Source of the DNA: an uncultured Verrucomicrobiales bacterium
GTDB lineage: Bacteria > Verrucomicrobiota > Verrucomicrobiia > Verrucomicrobiales > Akkermansiaceae
Direction of reading: 5' to 3'
Assembly: GCA_937928545.1 (NCBI GenBank)
Contig: CALGJQ010000005.1
Location: 100,933-164,932 of the forward strand
DNA: 64,000 bases
Below the pieces are notes generated by a model. It worked only from the letters and a program-made list of their open reading frames with translations, had not been told where the DNA came from and did not search any database. Positions 54,976 to 63,664 of this stretch are shown here, piece after piece. Within the stretch, counting starts at the first letter, position 1, and each line of letters opens with the position of its first letter. The position numbers and the translations under genes were made by a program.

Positions 54976-56814
54976 CTACGACTGGAGATAGGATTTCTCC
55001 TTACTAAAGATCGCGTAAGGCACGAAGAGGATTGCTGCGATGAGCATTAATCCGGTGAAGAACCAGTAGTAAGCTGGGCCCTCCAGCTTGGGTTGGCCAC
55101 CGGTGTAGGCGGTCTTGCTGATGGGAGAGTCTGAGTCTTCGACTTTTTCACTGACTCCTAGAAACTCTTTTCGTTTTTCCAGCCAAGTCTTTTTCTTCGG
55201 CTTTTCGTCAGAAGGAATGAGTTTGTCGGGAGCTTCCATGATGTAGCCGAGATCCCATTTTGTGCCGGGTTCTTTGTCTGGGCCATTGCTAGAAAGACGA
55301 GCGATACGAGACGCGAGGCGGGTGTAGGTCAGAGTTGATCCCCAGCGGTCAGTCAGTCCTGAGAGTAACGAATTGGCTTCTTCGGTGGTAGGAAGGGTGA
55401 GATCATTTTCTTCTGCCCAATTGGTGATGAGCTTAGCGGCGTGATCTATTTTTTCTTGGTCGGGAAGTTGGCGTTCCGTCGTTTTGCCTTCTTTGCGGGT
55501 GATGACGATGTCGTCCTCGTTACCGACTTCGCCATCGAATCCGGGGTGTGAATGTTTTCCGTCATCTAATTCTTCGGCAAAGGTTACGACTGGGTCTTCG
55601 ACTTGAATGAAAGAATTTACGAGCTCGGTGATTTGATTGCCGAAGGAGACCGAGAGAAGAAAGATCGCCATGATGAGCGACTTCATGTTTCTAGGTGCTT
55701 GGGTGTAGGAATACTCGAGGCAAACGATCGAGACCATGACTTCAGCTGCGGTAATGATGAGGTAGGCTAAAAACTGCCAACCAATGTTTGGAGTGTTTCC
55801 TTCTGAGATCGAAACTTGAATAAGGGCGATGGTGGCGAAGGAAAGGACTGTGATAAAAAGTCCGGCTCCAATTTTGCGAAGAGGAGTCAATTGGATCACC
55901 TTCCCTAAAGCTGGGTAGATGACAAAAGTGAAGAGAGGGACGAGAGTAAGAATGAGAACCGAATTAATCGATTGGATTTGGGAGGGGAGCCAATCAATGA
56001 CGAGGTGTCGGTCCATGTCTTGAGACTGGAAGATCCAAGAGGAGCCGGTTTGATCGAAGAGAGCCCAGAAGAAGGCGACGAAGAAGTAGAGTGGAAGAAG
56101 TCGGAGGATGACTCCTATTCCTTCTTTCGAGCAGAGTTCCCGTTTGAATTTTACAGGGTCCGGTTGGACGTGGATGAATTTCGTTCGACCAAGCCAGAAG
56201 AAGAGAGTTGCGATAGCCATGAGGATACCGGGAATGCCGAAGGCGATGTGCGGGCCGTGCCACTCAAGAAGCCACGGAGTAGCGAGCATGGAGAGGAATG
56301 CTCCAAGGTTGATTGAGAAGTAAAACCAGTTGAAGACCTTGGTTAGGAGATGTTGGTTGGACTTGCCGAATTGGTCACCCACGTGGGCTGAGACGCAGGG
56401 CTTGATGCCGCCCGATCCGATACAGATGAGGGCGAGGCCTGCGAAAAGCCACCAGCCAGCGGAGCCTGTCACGCCCATTAGAGCAAGGCAGGCGTGTCCT
56501 ACGCAGTAGACAATACTGAGCCAGATAATGACGCGGTATTTCCCAAAGAAAAAGTCGGCTAAAAGAGCACCGAAGAATGGCGTGGCGTAAACCCACTTGT
56601 TGAATTTGTGGTAATTCTCACTCGCAACGACCTCAGACATTTGTTCGGTTGGGGCATCTCCCATGAGCCAGAGATACTGAACCATGAAGATCGAGAGAAT
56701 GGCCTTCATGCCATAGAAGGAGAAGCGCTCGGCGGCTTCGTTGGCGATGATGTAGGGAATGCCGCCGGGCATGCCGGAGGTTTCGGTTGGGGTGGTGCGG
56801 TAGTCGGAGGTCAA
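54976..56814 (-). CDS. POT/PTR-family proton-dependent peptide transporter with large cytoplasmic insert
   Basis: 612 residues with about 13-14 membrane helices. PTR signatures ANEAAERFSFYGMKAILSIFMVQYL (E-x-x-E-R-F-x-Y-Y-like) and the FYFSINLGAFLSM block fit the POT family, which imports di/tripeptides with protons. Between the last two helix groups lies a hydrophilic stretch of about 160 residues (about 425-585, acidic, GKHSHPGFDGEVGNEDD, later KPKKKTWLEKRKEF). This insert is longer than in E. coli POTs and resembles the large inserts seen in some bacterial and eukaryotic members. Cotranscribed with tatD. Confidence 0.9.
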   Translation of the reverse strand: MTSDYRTTPTETSGMPGGIPYIIANEAAERFSFYGMKAILSIFMVQYLWLMGDAPTEQMSEVVASENYHKFNKWVYATPFFGALLADFFFGKYRVIIWLSIVYCVGHACLALMGVTGSAGWWLFAGLALICIGSGGIKPCVSAHVGDQFGKSNQHLLTKVFNWFYFSINLGAFLSMLATPWLLEWHGPHIAFGIPGILMAIATLFFWLGRTKFIHVQPDPVKFKRELCSKEGIGVILRLLPLYFFVAFFWALFDQTGSSWIFQSQDMDRHLVIDWLPSQIQSINSVLILTLVPLFTFVIYPALGKVIQLTPLRKIGAGLFITVLSFATIALIQVSISEGNTPNIGWQFLAYLIITAAEVMVSIVCLEYSYTQAPRNMKSLIMAIFLLSVSFGNQITELVNSFIQVEDPVVTFAEELDDGKHSHPGFDGEVGNEDDIVITRKEGKTTERQLPDQEKIDHAAKLITNWAEENDLTLPTTEEANSLLSGLTDRWGSTLTYTRLASRIARLSSNGPDKEPGTKWDLGYIMEAPDKLIPSDEKPKKKTWLEKRKEFLGVSEKVEDSDSPISKTAYTGGQPKLEGPAYYWFFTGLMLIAAILFVPYAIFSKEKSYLQS

Positions 56815-56887
56815 AACGAAAAGGAGTTGGAAAGTTTATTTTAGGTGATGGTTGGCGACGGGACGCGCGCCGCTCCGTGGGGACGGA

Positions 56888-57874
56888 TTACCACTCGATG
56901 GCGGCGGCGGCCCAGGTGAGGCCTGCGCCGAAGGCGACCATGACGATTTTGTCGCCACGTTTGATTTTTCCTTCGCGGTGGGCTTCATCGAGCGCGATGG
57001 CGATGGCCGCAGCGGAGGTGTTGCCGTATTTGTGAAGATTGACGAAGACGCGGTCGTTGGGGACGGCGAGGCGGTCAGCGATGGCATCGATGATGCGGAG
57101 ATTGGCTTGGTGAGGGATGACGAGGGAGATGTCCTCGGGGCGAAGTTGGGCGCGTTCGATGACGGAGTTGGCCGAGTTCTTCATGCGGGTGACGGCGTGT
57201 TTAAAAACCTCGCGTCCCGACATCGCGAAAGTGGCGAGGCTTTCACCGACATTTTTTGGGGTGGTGGGACAAGCGGATCCGCCACCGGGGATATTGAGGA
57301 TGCCGGTTTGTTTTCCGTCGGTGCCGATGTCGGTGGCGATGATTTGGCCTTCGCCTTCTTGGGAGGCACGGAGAACTGCGGCGCCCGCGCCATCGCCGAA
57401 AAGGACGCAAGTGGTGCGATCTGTCCAATCGACGAAGGCGGAGAGTTTTTCTGCTCCGATGATAAGGGCATTAGCAAAGGCTCCGCTCTCGATCATGCGC
57501 TTGGCGATTTTCATGGCGTAGAGGAAGCCGGAGCAAGCGGCCGAGATGTCAAAGGCGACGGCTTTGGTGGCGCCGATTTGTTCTTGGACGTAGCAGGCGG
57601 TGGCGGGCGTGAGGGTATCGGGCGTGATGGTGGCGACGATGATGAGTTCGATGTCTTCAGCGGCGATCCCGGATTGTTCGAGCGCTTTGAGGGCCGCTTT
57701 GGAACCAAGGTGGGAGGTGTTTTCTCCTTCGGCGGCGATGCGGCGCTCTTTGATCCCGGTGCGAGAGACGATCCACTCGTCGGAGGTTTCTACAAATTCG
57801 GAGAGGTCATCGTTGGTGAGGATTTTTTCAGGAAGGTAACTTCCGGTGCCTGCGATGGTAACGCCTTGACTCAT
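56888..57874 (-). CDS. fabH: 3-oxoacyl-ACP synthase III (FabH)
   Basis: 328-residue condensing enzyme starting fatty acid synthesis from acetyl-CoA and malonyl-ACP. Catalytic triad present: C114 in SAACSGF, H255 in IPHQANLR, N285 in KYGNTSAA. N-terminal SYLPEKILTNDDL and RTGIKERR match the family. Length standard. A good ATG at 57874. It is a single gene between the POT gene (same strand, about 70 bp away) and a divergent gene. An unusually long antisense frame covers it on the plus strand but is a codon-bias shadow. Confidence 0.95.
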   Translation of the reverse strand: MSQGVTIAGTGSYLPEKILTNDDLSEFVETSDEWIVSRTGIKERRIAAEGENTSHLGSKAALKALEQSGIAAEDIELIIVATITPDTLTPATACYVQEQIGATKAVAFDISAACSGFLYAMKIAKRMIESGAFANALIIGAEKLSAFVDWTDRTTCVLFGDGAGAAVLRASQEGEGQIIATDIGTDGKQTGILNIPGGGSACPTTPKNVGESLATFAMSGREVFKHAVTRMKNSANSVIERAQLRPEDISLVIPHQANLRIIDAIADRLAVPNDRVFVNLHKYGNTSAAAIAIALDEAHREGKIKRGDKIVMVAFGAGLTWAAAAIEW

Positions 57875-57979
57875 GGGGAAAGTGAAGGGGAGGGAGGTCC
57901 CGGCGGCAAGCCTTGAAAAGGTGTTATTTAACTTTTCTAAAGTTTGTTGCGGGCTGAAAAAAGGCGACTATGATGGCGC

Positions 57980-58936
57980 ATGACTGTCGAATGCACCGCG
58001 CAAAGCTGTAAAGCGCCAGAATGGATGTCCTCTGTTCTGAAGTTTGCGGGGATCTATAACCTGCTTTTCGGGATTTGGGTGATCGGCTGGCCTGGGGCTT
58101 GGTTTAGCATTTCGGGGATGGAGGCTCCGCGCTATCCTTTCCTTTGGCAGTGCGTGGGGATGATCGTGGGAGTTTATGGGATTGGTTATCTTGCGGCGGC
58201 TTCTGCTCCGATGAGGCACTGGCCGATTGTTCTGGTTGGTTTTCTGGGGAAGGTTTTTGGGCCGATTGGATTTATGTGGGCGGCTTCGCAAGGAGAGCTG
58301 CCATGGCAGGCGGGTTGGATGATCGTCTTTAATGATCTGATTTGGTGGATTCCGTTTGCGATGATTCTTTGGGCGGCAGCTTGTCTGAGTGTGGGTCGGC
58401 CTGCGGTGGGGGAGCCCATGCCTCTTGAAAAAGCGGTGCAGCAATTTCGCTTAACCTCGGGTGAGACCTTGCAGGAGGCATCGGAAAAAGACACCCTAGC
58501 AATTGTCTTTCTCCGTCATTTTGGCTGCACCTTTACGCGGCAACTTTTGCGAAATCTCCGCGAGATGCATGAGCGGGCTGAGGAGGAAGGAGCTCGGCTC
58601 GTTCTGGTTCACATGTTGCAAGAAGGGGAGGAGGCGGAATTTGTCGATAGTGATGGGGTGAGTCGGATTGCGGATCCTCGTTGCGATTTGTATCGGGCCT
58701 TTGGTTTGGGGAAAGGGGGCTTTTTAGAGCTCTTCGGGCCGAAGGTTTGGTATCGGGGCGCGGTGGCCTTTTTCAAGGGTTGTGGAGTCGGAATGTTGAA
58801 AGGTGATGGCTTACAAATGCCCGGAGCTTTTGTCTTTAAAGATGGGAAGGTTTTGCAGGCTCAGAAAGCGGAATCGGCGGCGGATCTCCCGAGCGTCGAG
58901 GCCCTTTTTTCCTCGGGCACTGAGGCTTCATCTTAA
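57980..58936 (+). CDS. Four-helix membrane domain fused to AhpC/TSA_2-like peroxiredoxin domain
   Basis: 318 residues. The N-terminal part has four membrane helices at about 18-38, 55-76, 82-101 and 113-137 (GIYNLLFGIWVIGWPGAWF, FLWQCVGMIVGVYGIGYLAAA). The C-terminal part (about 145-310) is of the AhpC/TSA_2 (PRXL2/SelL-like) type: AIVFLRHFGCTFTRQLLRNL, GAFVFKDGKVLQAQ. Related proteins usually read GCPFCRE; here C183 is kept but the second Cys of the CxxC is Thr. The fusion suggests a membrane-tethered thiol redox protein acting on the cytoplasmic face (inference). Divergent from fabH. Confidence 0.78.
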   Translation: MTVECTAQSCKAPEWMSSVLKFAGIYNLLFGIWVIGWPGAWFSISGMEAPRYPFLWQCVGMIVGVYGIGYLAAASAPMRHWPIVLVGFLGKVFGPIGFMWAASQGELPWQAGWMIVFNDLIWWIPFAMILWAAACLSVGRPAVGEPMPLEKAVQQFRLTSGETLQEASEKDTLAIVFLRHFGCTFTRQLLRNLREMHERAEEEGARLVLVHMLQEGEEAEFVDSDGVSRIADPRCDLYRAFGLGKGGFLELFGPKVWYRGAVAFFKGCGVGMLKGDGLQMPGAFVFKDGKVLQAQKAESAADLPSVEALFSSGTEASS

Positions 58937-58961
58937 ATCGACAAGAACTTCCCTTGTCTGA

Positions 58962-60395
58962 ATGGGGCATGCTCGTCATGCTTCAAACGTGGTCACGATC
59001 AGAAAGACGCGGATTATTTGTACTCTCGGCCCCGCGACCGAGTCTCCGGAAATGCTTCGGAAAATGATTGCCGCTGGGGCGGATGTTTTCCGGCTGAATA
59101 TGAGCCATGCGAAGCACGAGTGGTGCTATGAGATTGTGGAACGAATTCGCGAAGCCTCGAAGGAAGTAGGCCGGACGGTGGGCATTCTTTTCGACCTGCA
59201 AGGGCCTTCGATTCGGACGGGTGATGTGGAAGAAAAGATCATTTTGAATAAGGGGGATCACGTCGAATTCCGCAAGGAAGGGACAGAGGCCCGGATCGAG
59301 AAATCAACCACGGTGAACTACGACGGCCTGATGAATGATGTTCATGAGGGAGATGACCTCACGGTTGATAACGGTGAGCTTCTCATGAAGATCGAGAAGA
59401 TCGAAGATGACCGGATGATTTGCGAAGTGATCACGGCGGGATCAATGGGATCGCGACGTCACATCAACCTTCCGGGAGTTCGGCTGAGTCTTCCGGCTCT
59501 GACTGAGAAAGATCACGCCGACATTAAAGTGGCGGCGGCTTGCAATACTGATTTTGTGGCGGGTTCCTTTGTGCGAGATGCGGGTCACGTCCGAGAGTTA
59601 CGCGCAACCTTGCAGGAGAATGGTTGTCATGCGCAGATCGTTTCCAAGCTTGAAGACCAAGAAGCGATGCGTCACCTCGATGACATTATTTCGGAGTCTG
59701 ACGTCATCATGGTGGCGCGGGGAGATTTGGGAATCGAGGTTCATGTGGAAGAGCTGCCAATTATTCAGCGTCGGATTGTGAAGCGTTGTCACGAGTTGGG
59801 GCGGCGAGTCATCGTGGCCACTCATATGTTGGAATCGATGATCCACAATCCCACACCCACCCGCGCGGAGGTCACGGATGTTTCCAATGCTGTCTTCGAG
59901 GAAGCCGATGCCATCATGCTCTCTGGAGAAACCACGGTTGGGAAACATCCGGTGAGGTGTGTCGAACTCATGGATCGCGTGGCGCGGCGCATTGAGCGCT
60001 CGGGCGGATTAGGATACGGAGAAGGAGCGACTCTCTCAAGCGAGAAGCAGAAGATGATCAAGGCGGCGGTGGGCTTGGCGGATTCCATTCCAAATTCGCT
60101 GATTGTTGTTTTCACCCGTTCAGGAGCGACGGCTCACCAAACGGCACTGCTCCGACCGAAGACGCCGATTTTTGCTTTTACCCCAGATGCCTCTATTCGC
60201 ACCACCTTGACCCTTTCTCGCGGGGTTCGTTCTTTTGAAATTCCCTTTGAGGAGACCCCTCGTGAAACCATCGCGGCTGCGGTGAAATCGCTTCGTCATG
60301 CACGCGATGTCGCGCCGGGGACGTCCTTGATTGTTGTTTCCGACCTCCTGCAAGAAGGACATCCGGTCGATTCGATTATCCTTGAGCACGCTTAA
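58962..60395 (+). CDS. pyk: Pyruvate kinase
   Basis: 477-residue glycolytic enzyme converting PEP and ADP to pyruvate and ATP. RKTRIICTLGPATESPEMLRK at the N-terminus, FRLNMSHAKHEW, LFDLQGPSIRTG, GVRLSLPALTEKD (B domain then A domain), VARGDLGIEV, THMLESMIHNPTPTRAEVTD, MLSGETTVGKHPV, all present. The ATG at 58962 gives ten residues before VVTIRKTRI; a GTG nearer the core is the alternative. C-terminal domain ends VIVVSD-like SLIVVSDLLQEGHPVDS. Follows the redox fusion gene by 25 bp and precedes nuoB. Confidence 0.95.
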   Translation: MGHARHASNVVTIRKTRIICTLGPATESPEMLRKMIAAGADVFRLNMSHAKHEWCYEIVERIREASKEVGRTVGILFDLQGPSIRTGDVEEKIILNKGDHVEFRKEGTEARIEKSTTVNYDGLMNDVHEGDDLTVDNGELLMKIEKIEDDRMICEVITAGSMGSRRHINLPGVRLSLPALTEKDHADIKVAAACNTDFVAGSFVRDAGHVRELRATLQENGCHAQIVSKLEDQEAMRHLDDIISESDVIMVARGDLGIEVHVEELPIIQRRIVKRCHELGRRVIVATHMLESMIHNPTPTRAEVTDVSNAVFEEADAIMLSGETTVGKHPVRCVELMDRVARRIERSGGLGYGEGATLSSEKQKMIKAAVGLADSIPNSLIVVFTRSGATAHQTALLRPKTPIFAFTPDASIRTTLTLSRGVRSFEIPFEETPRETIAAAVKSLRHARDVAPGTSLIVVSDLLQEGHPVDSIILEHA

Positions 60396-60419
60396 GCTGG
60401 TTTTTTCGGGAAAAGGGGA

Positions 60420-60441
60420 CTTTGTGAAATATTTCACAAAG
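60420..60441 (+). promoter_or_regulatory. Perfect 22-bp palindrome: Rex-type operator before nuoB
   Basis: The inner 18 bp read TTGTGAAATATTTCACAA (60422-60439), which exactly fits the Rex repressor operator pattern TTGTGAA-N4-TTCACAA; with one more bp pair at each flank it is a perfect palindrome of 22 bp. Rex represses genes such as nuo, adhE and cyd when NADH is low. It lies 43 bp before the nuoB ATG. A candidate promoter follows it: TTGAGC (60445) and TATTCT (60467), 16 bp apart, leaving only about 6-12 bp of leader. No T-run follows the palindrome, so it is not a terminator. Confidence 0.75.
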
Positions 60442-60484
60442 TGGTTGAGCCTAGTCCCTGCAGGGGTATTCTTCGCCCGTCGCT

Positions 60485-61015
60485 ATGTCGGAAGAAAATC
60501 TTACGGTCTCCCATGCCGCCTACGATTCTAAGATCGAGGGGAACATCATTTTTACGCGTCTTGATGCCGCCATTAACTGGATGCGCAAGAACTCGCTTTG
60601 GCCCATGCCGATGGGCTTGGCTTGCTGTGCGATCGAGCTGATGGCGACGGCGTCGTCACGTTTTGACATCTCCCGTTTCGGGGCGGAGGTCATGCGCTTC
60701 TCTCCTCGCCAAGCTGATGTGATGATCGTCGCGGGCACCGTGACTTATAAGATGGCGCTCGCGGTGAAGCGGGTTTGGGACCAGATGCCTGAGCCAAAAT
60801 GGTGCATTGCGATGGGAGCCTGTGCCTCTTCTGGTGGGATGTATCGTAGCTACGCGGTGCTTCAGGGAATCGATCAATTGATCCCCGTGGATGTCTACAT
60901 TTCTGGTTGCCCTCCACGTCCTGAAGCTCTCATCGAGGGCTTGATGAAACTGCAGCGCAAGATCGAAGGAGAAGAATCCTTCAAGGCGCAAAAAGAAGTT
61001 CCTGTGAACGCCTAA
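60485..61015 (+). CDS. nuoB: NADH-quinone oxidoreductase subunit B
   Basis: 176-residue NuoB/PSST subunit of complex I carrying the N2 4Fe-4S cluster, the last cluster before quinone. Ligand cysteines in [10 protein letters not shown] (two adjacent Cys), [10 protein letters not shown] and [13 protein letters not shown] [13 protein letters not shown] are all present. The short N-terminus ([19 protein letters not shown]) replaces the membrane-associated extension of many NuoB proteins. It is followed 21 bp later by nuoC. nuoA, which normally precedes it, is absent; a Rex-type operator lies directly upstream. Confidence 0.96.
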   Translation: MSEENLTVSHAAYDSKIEGNIIFTRLDAAINWMRKNSLWPMPMGLACCAIELMATASSRFDISRFGAEVMRFSPRQADVMIVAGTVTYKMALAVKRVWDQMPEPKWCIAMGACASSGGMYRSYAVLQGIDQLIPVDVYISGCPPRPEALIEGLMKLQRKIEGEESFKAQKEVPVNA

Positions 61016-61036
61016 AATCGACCTTTTTATAAGACC

Positions 61037-61582
61037 ATGAGTATTTCAACTGACTTGGAAGCCTTAGGCCAGAGCAACGCGACGGAGTTTCGCGGCGAGA
61101 CCACGATCAATGTGGGCCTCACTTCTCTTTATGCCACTTTGAATCGTTGCAAGGAACTCGGTTACGAGATGCTTCTTGATATTTCAAGTCTCGACCACAT
61201 GGGCGAGGAGCCTCGCTTCGAGATGGTTTACGAACTAGCCACTTTGGATGACTCAAAGCACCTCCGCGTGAAGGCGAAGGTTGCGGAGAATGTTGAAGTT
61301 CCCACTGCGGTGAATCTTTGGAAGACCGCCAACTGGCACGAGCGTGAGGTTTACGACATGATGGGGATTAAGTTCGCCGGTCATCCGCAGATGGAGCGCA
61401 TTTTGATGTGGGAAGGATTTCCTTATTTCCCGCTTCGAAAGGATTTCCCGCTCGCTGGCAAGGAAAGTGAGATGCCGGATGTCGCTTTCAGTGGGGTTGC
61501 TCCGCTCGAAGGAGGGCCATTTGTGACGAGCCCTGGTTCCACTCGGGAATCCGGTGAACCACGCGCAAAAGGAGAGAGCTAA
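61037..61582 (+). CDS. nuoC: NADH-quinone oxidoreductase subunit C
   Basis: 181-residue 30-kDa subunit of complex I peripheral arm. Conserved ISSLDHM near 50-56, and the C-terminal signature WHEREVYDMMGIKFAGHPQM, then RILMWEGFPYFPLRKDFPL. The last 35 residues after RKDFPL are a Pro/Gly/Ser-rich tail (FSGVAPLEGGPFVTSPGS) that is not conserved. It is not fused to NuoD, and nuoD does not follow; instead a terminator and then htpG. Cotranscribed with nuoB. Confidence 0.95.
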   Translation: MSISTDLEALGQSNATEFRGETTINVGLTSLYATLNRCKELGYEMLLDISSLDHMGEEPRFEMVYELATLDDSKHLRVKAKVAENVEVPTAVNLWKTANWHEREVYDMMGIKFAGHPQMERILMWEGFPYFPLRKDFPLAGKESEMPDVAFSGVAPLEGGPFVTSPGSTRESGEPRAKGES

Positions 61583-61610
61583 GAGCTTTTTTCCCGAATC
61601 GATTTTTTTC

Positions 61611-61644
61611 AAAAGGCGACTCTCTTTCGAGGGTTGCCTTTTTC
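61611..61644 (+). terminator. Rho-independent terminator after nuoC
   Basis: AAAGGCGACTCT and AGGGTTGCCTTT pair (two G-U pairs) over a 6-nt loop, followed by a T-rich run. It lies about 30 bp after the nuoC stop and separates nuoBC from htpG. Confidence 0.8.
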
Positions 61645-61660
61645 TTTGTCAGTCGAGGGA

Positions 61661-61688
61661 TTGACAGCACTGAAGTCATGAGTATTTT
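61661..61688 (+). promoter_or_regulatory. Sigma70-type promoter of htpG
   Basis: TTGACA (61661-61666) and TATTTT (61683-61688) with a 16-bp spacer, about 30 bp before the htpG ATG, in the gap after the nuoC terminator. No CIRCE or HrcA palindrome is visible, and there is no clear Shine-Dalgarno before the ATG. Confidence 0.55.
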
Positions 61689-61718
61689 TCGCGCACCTAA
61701 CAATTTTCAATACACAAT

Positions 61719-63554
61719 ATGAGCGAACCACAGACCCAATCTTTCCAAGCCGAAGTTCGTCAGCTTCTCGATATCGTCATTCATTCTCTTTACACTGATA
61801 AGGAGATTTTTGTGCGCGAGCTGATTTCTAATGCTTCTGATTCCCTTGAAAAACTGCGTCTCAAGCAGTTGACCGAAAAGAGTGTCTATCAAGGTGACCT
61901 TCCGCTGGAGATCAACATCACGACCGATGAAGAAGCGGGCACCATCACCATCACCGATCATGGCATCGGGATGACTCGGGAAGAGCTCACGGATAACCTG
62001 GGCACGATTGCGCGCTCTGGATCGAAGGAATTCCTCGAAGCGATGAAGGAGAAAGGCGACGCCAATGCCTCGGTCATCGGACAGTTCGGAGTGGGTTTTT
62101 ATTCTGCCTTCATGGCGGCTGAGAAAGTCGAAGTTTACACTCATTCTTGGGATGAGTCAGCGGAGAGTTTGAAGTGGGAGAGCGATGGTCAGACCGGATT
62201 TACGATCACGGAAGTTGAGGAAGAGCAGCGGGGTGCGCGCATTGTCATCTACTTGAAGGAAGACGAGAAGGATTTCGCGAAGCAAGAAACCCTGAAGCGC
62301 ATCATTGATAAGCATTCACGCTTTGTTTCTTTTCCACTGTCGCTTGCCGGAGAGCGCGTCAATACCGTTGAGGCGATTTGGTTAAAGTCGAAGGGGGACA
62401 TCAGCGAGGAGGACTATAAGGAGTTTTACCAATACACCGCGCATGCGATTGATGAGCCTCGTCACACTTTGCACTTCAGTGCGGATGCGCCGATTAATAT
62501 CAATGCTCTCCTCTTCACGCCGGATGAGAATCATGAGCGCTTAGGCTTCGGTCAGATGAAGGCTGGGGTTTCCCTCTATTGCCGTAAGGTTCTCATTGAT
62601 GCCGAGCCGCAGGGACTTCTCCCAGAGTGGATGCGTTTTGTGAAAGGAGTCGTCGATAGCGAGGACCTTCCGCTCAATATTTCCCGCGAGTCGATGCAGG
62701 ACAGTGCTTTGATCAAGAAACTCAACAGCCTTTTGACAAAGCGTTTCATCAAGCATCTCGCGAAGGACGCGAAGGCGAATCCTGAAAAGCATGAGCAGTT
62801 CTACGAGCGCTTTAGTCGATTCTTGAAAGAGGGAATCGCAACCGGTCACGAGAACCACGAAGCTCTTGCGGGGCTTTTGCGCTTTGAGTCGAGCCTCTCG
62901 GAAGAGGGTAAAGTGACTTCCTTTGACGAGTATTTGACCCGCGCGAAGGAAGATCAGGATTCTATTTACTACTTGGTTGGACTTGATCGGAAGTCAATGG
63001 AGGCTGGTCCTTACGTCGAGGCCTTCCAGAAGCGTGGGATTGAAGTGATTTTCCTCACCGACAACATCGATGACTACATCATGGAGACTCTTCGTGAATA
63101 TAAGGGGAAGAAATTGGTGAGCGCGAATCGTTCGGAGATTGAGCTCGATGAACTTCCTGAAGATGAGGCGAAGCTGAGCGAAGAAGAGAGCAAGGAGCTC
63201 GTTGAGTGGCTCGGCAAAACTCTCGGGGAGAAAGTTAAGAGTGTCGATATGGGCAAGCGTCTCGTTTCGCACCCCGTGGTCGCGCTCACTCCGCAAGACG
63301 CCCCGAATGGTCAAATGCGCGCCATGATGGAGGCAATGGGGCAAGCTGGACCTGATCCAAAGGCTCGTCTGGAATTTAACCCAAATCATGAGATCGTCGC
63401 GAAGCTCAATGACCTTCGCAAAGCAGATGAGGAAGTGGCTGTGAAGGTCGCAAATCAGCTCACCGATAATGCCCTGATGGCGGCAGGTTTGGTGAAAGAT
63501 CCCTCTTCGGTGATTGCGGGAATGAATTCCTTACTTGGGGCTTTGATGAAGTAA
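61719..63554 (+). CDS. htpG: Molecular chaperone HtpG (Hsp90)
   Basis: 611-residue bacterial Hsp90. ATP-binding GHKL N-domain: SNASDSLEKLRLK, TDHGIGMTREEL, GTIARSGSKEF, IGQFGVGFYSAFM. Middle domain VDSEDLPLNISRES and RFISKL-type core, ending in a dimerisation domain with RLEFNPNHEI. Normal length (about 620). Single gene with its own promoter and the strong terminator behind it. Confidence 0.96.
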   Translation: MSEPQTQSFQAEVRQLLDIVIHSLYTDKEIFVRELISNASDSLEKLRLKQLTEKSVYQGDLPLEINITTDEEAGTITITDHGIGMTREELTDNLGTIARSGSKEFLEAMKEKGDANASVIGQFGVGFYSAFMAAEKVEVYTHSWDESAESLKWESDGQTGFTITEVEEEQRGARIVIYLKEDEKDFAKQETLKRIIDKHSRFVSFPLSLAGERVNTVEAIWLKSKGDISEEDYKEFYQYTAHAIDEPRHTLHFSADAPININALLFTPDENHERLGFGQMKAGVSLYCRKVLIDAEPQGLLPEWMRFVKGVVDSEDLPLNISRESMQDSALIKKLNSLLTKRFIKHLAKDAKANPEKHEQFYERFSRFLKEGIATGHENHEALAGLLRFESSLSEEGKVTSFDEYLTRAKEDQDSIYYLVGLDRKSMEAGPYVEAFQKRGIEVIFLTDNIDDYIMETLREYKGKKLVSANRSEIELDELPEDEAKLSEEESKELVEWLGKTLGEKVKSVDMGKRLVSHPVVALTPQDAPNGQMRAMMEAMGQAGPDPKARLEFNPNHEIVAKLNDLRKADEEVAVKVANQLTDNALMAAGLVKDPSSVIAGMNSLLGALMK

Positions 63555-63574
63555 TTGACTTGTTTCAAATTTTC

Positions 63575-63605
63575 AAAAACGACGCTCGAAAGAGCGTCGT
63601 TTTTT
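63575..63605 (+). terminator. Rho-independent terminator after htpG
   Basis: Perfect 9-bp stem ACGACGCTC / GAGCGTCGT with GAAA loop, preceded by an A-run and followed by T6, about 20 bp after the htpG stop. The symmetric A/T runs could also serve the converging gene on the other strand. Confidence 0.92.
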
Positions 63606-63664
63606 GTGCCCCCCCGCAAAGATGACCAAAGGCTAACTTGGTTTGTGGTGAGGAAAGGTGGGAC

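Noticed and set aside
56852..57916. 354-residue plus-strand frame covering fabH
   Set aside because: Antisense shadow of fabH, rich in Gly/Asp/Val; fabH has all catalytic residues.
60420..60441. Palindrome as a terminator of pyk
   Set aside because: No loop and no T-run; the sequence fits a protein-binding operator instead.
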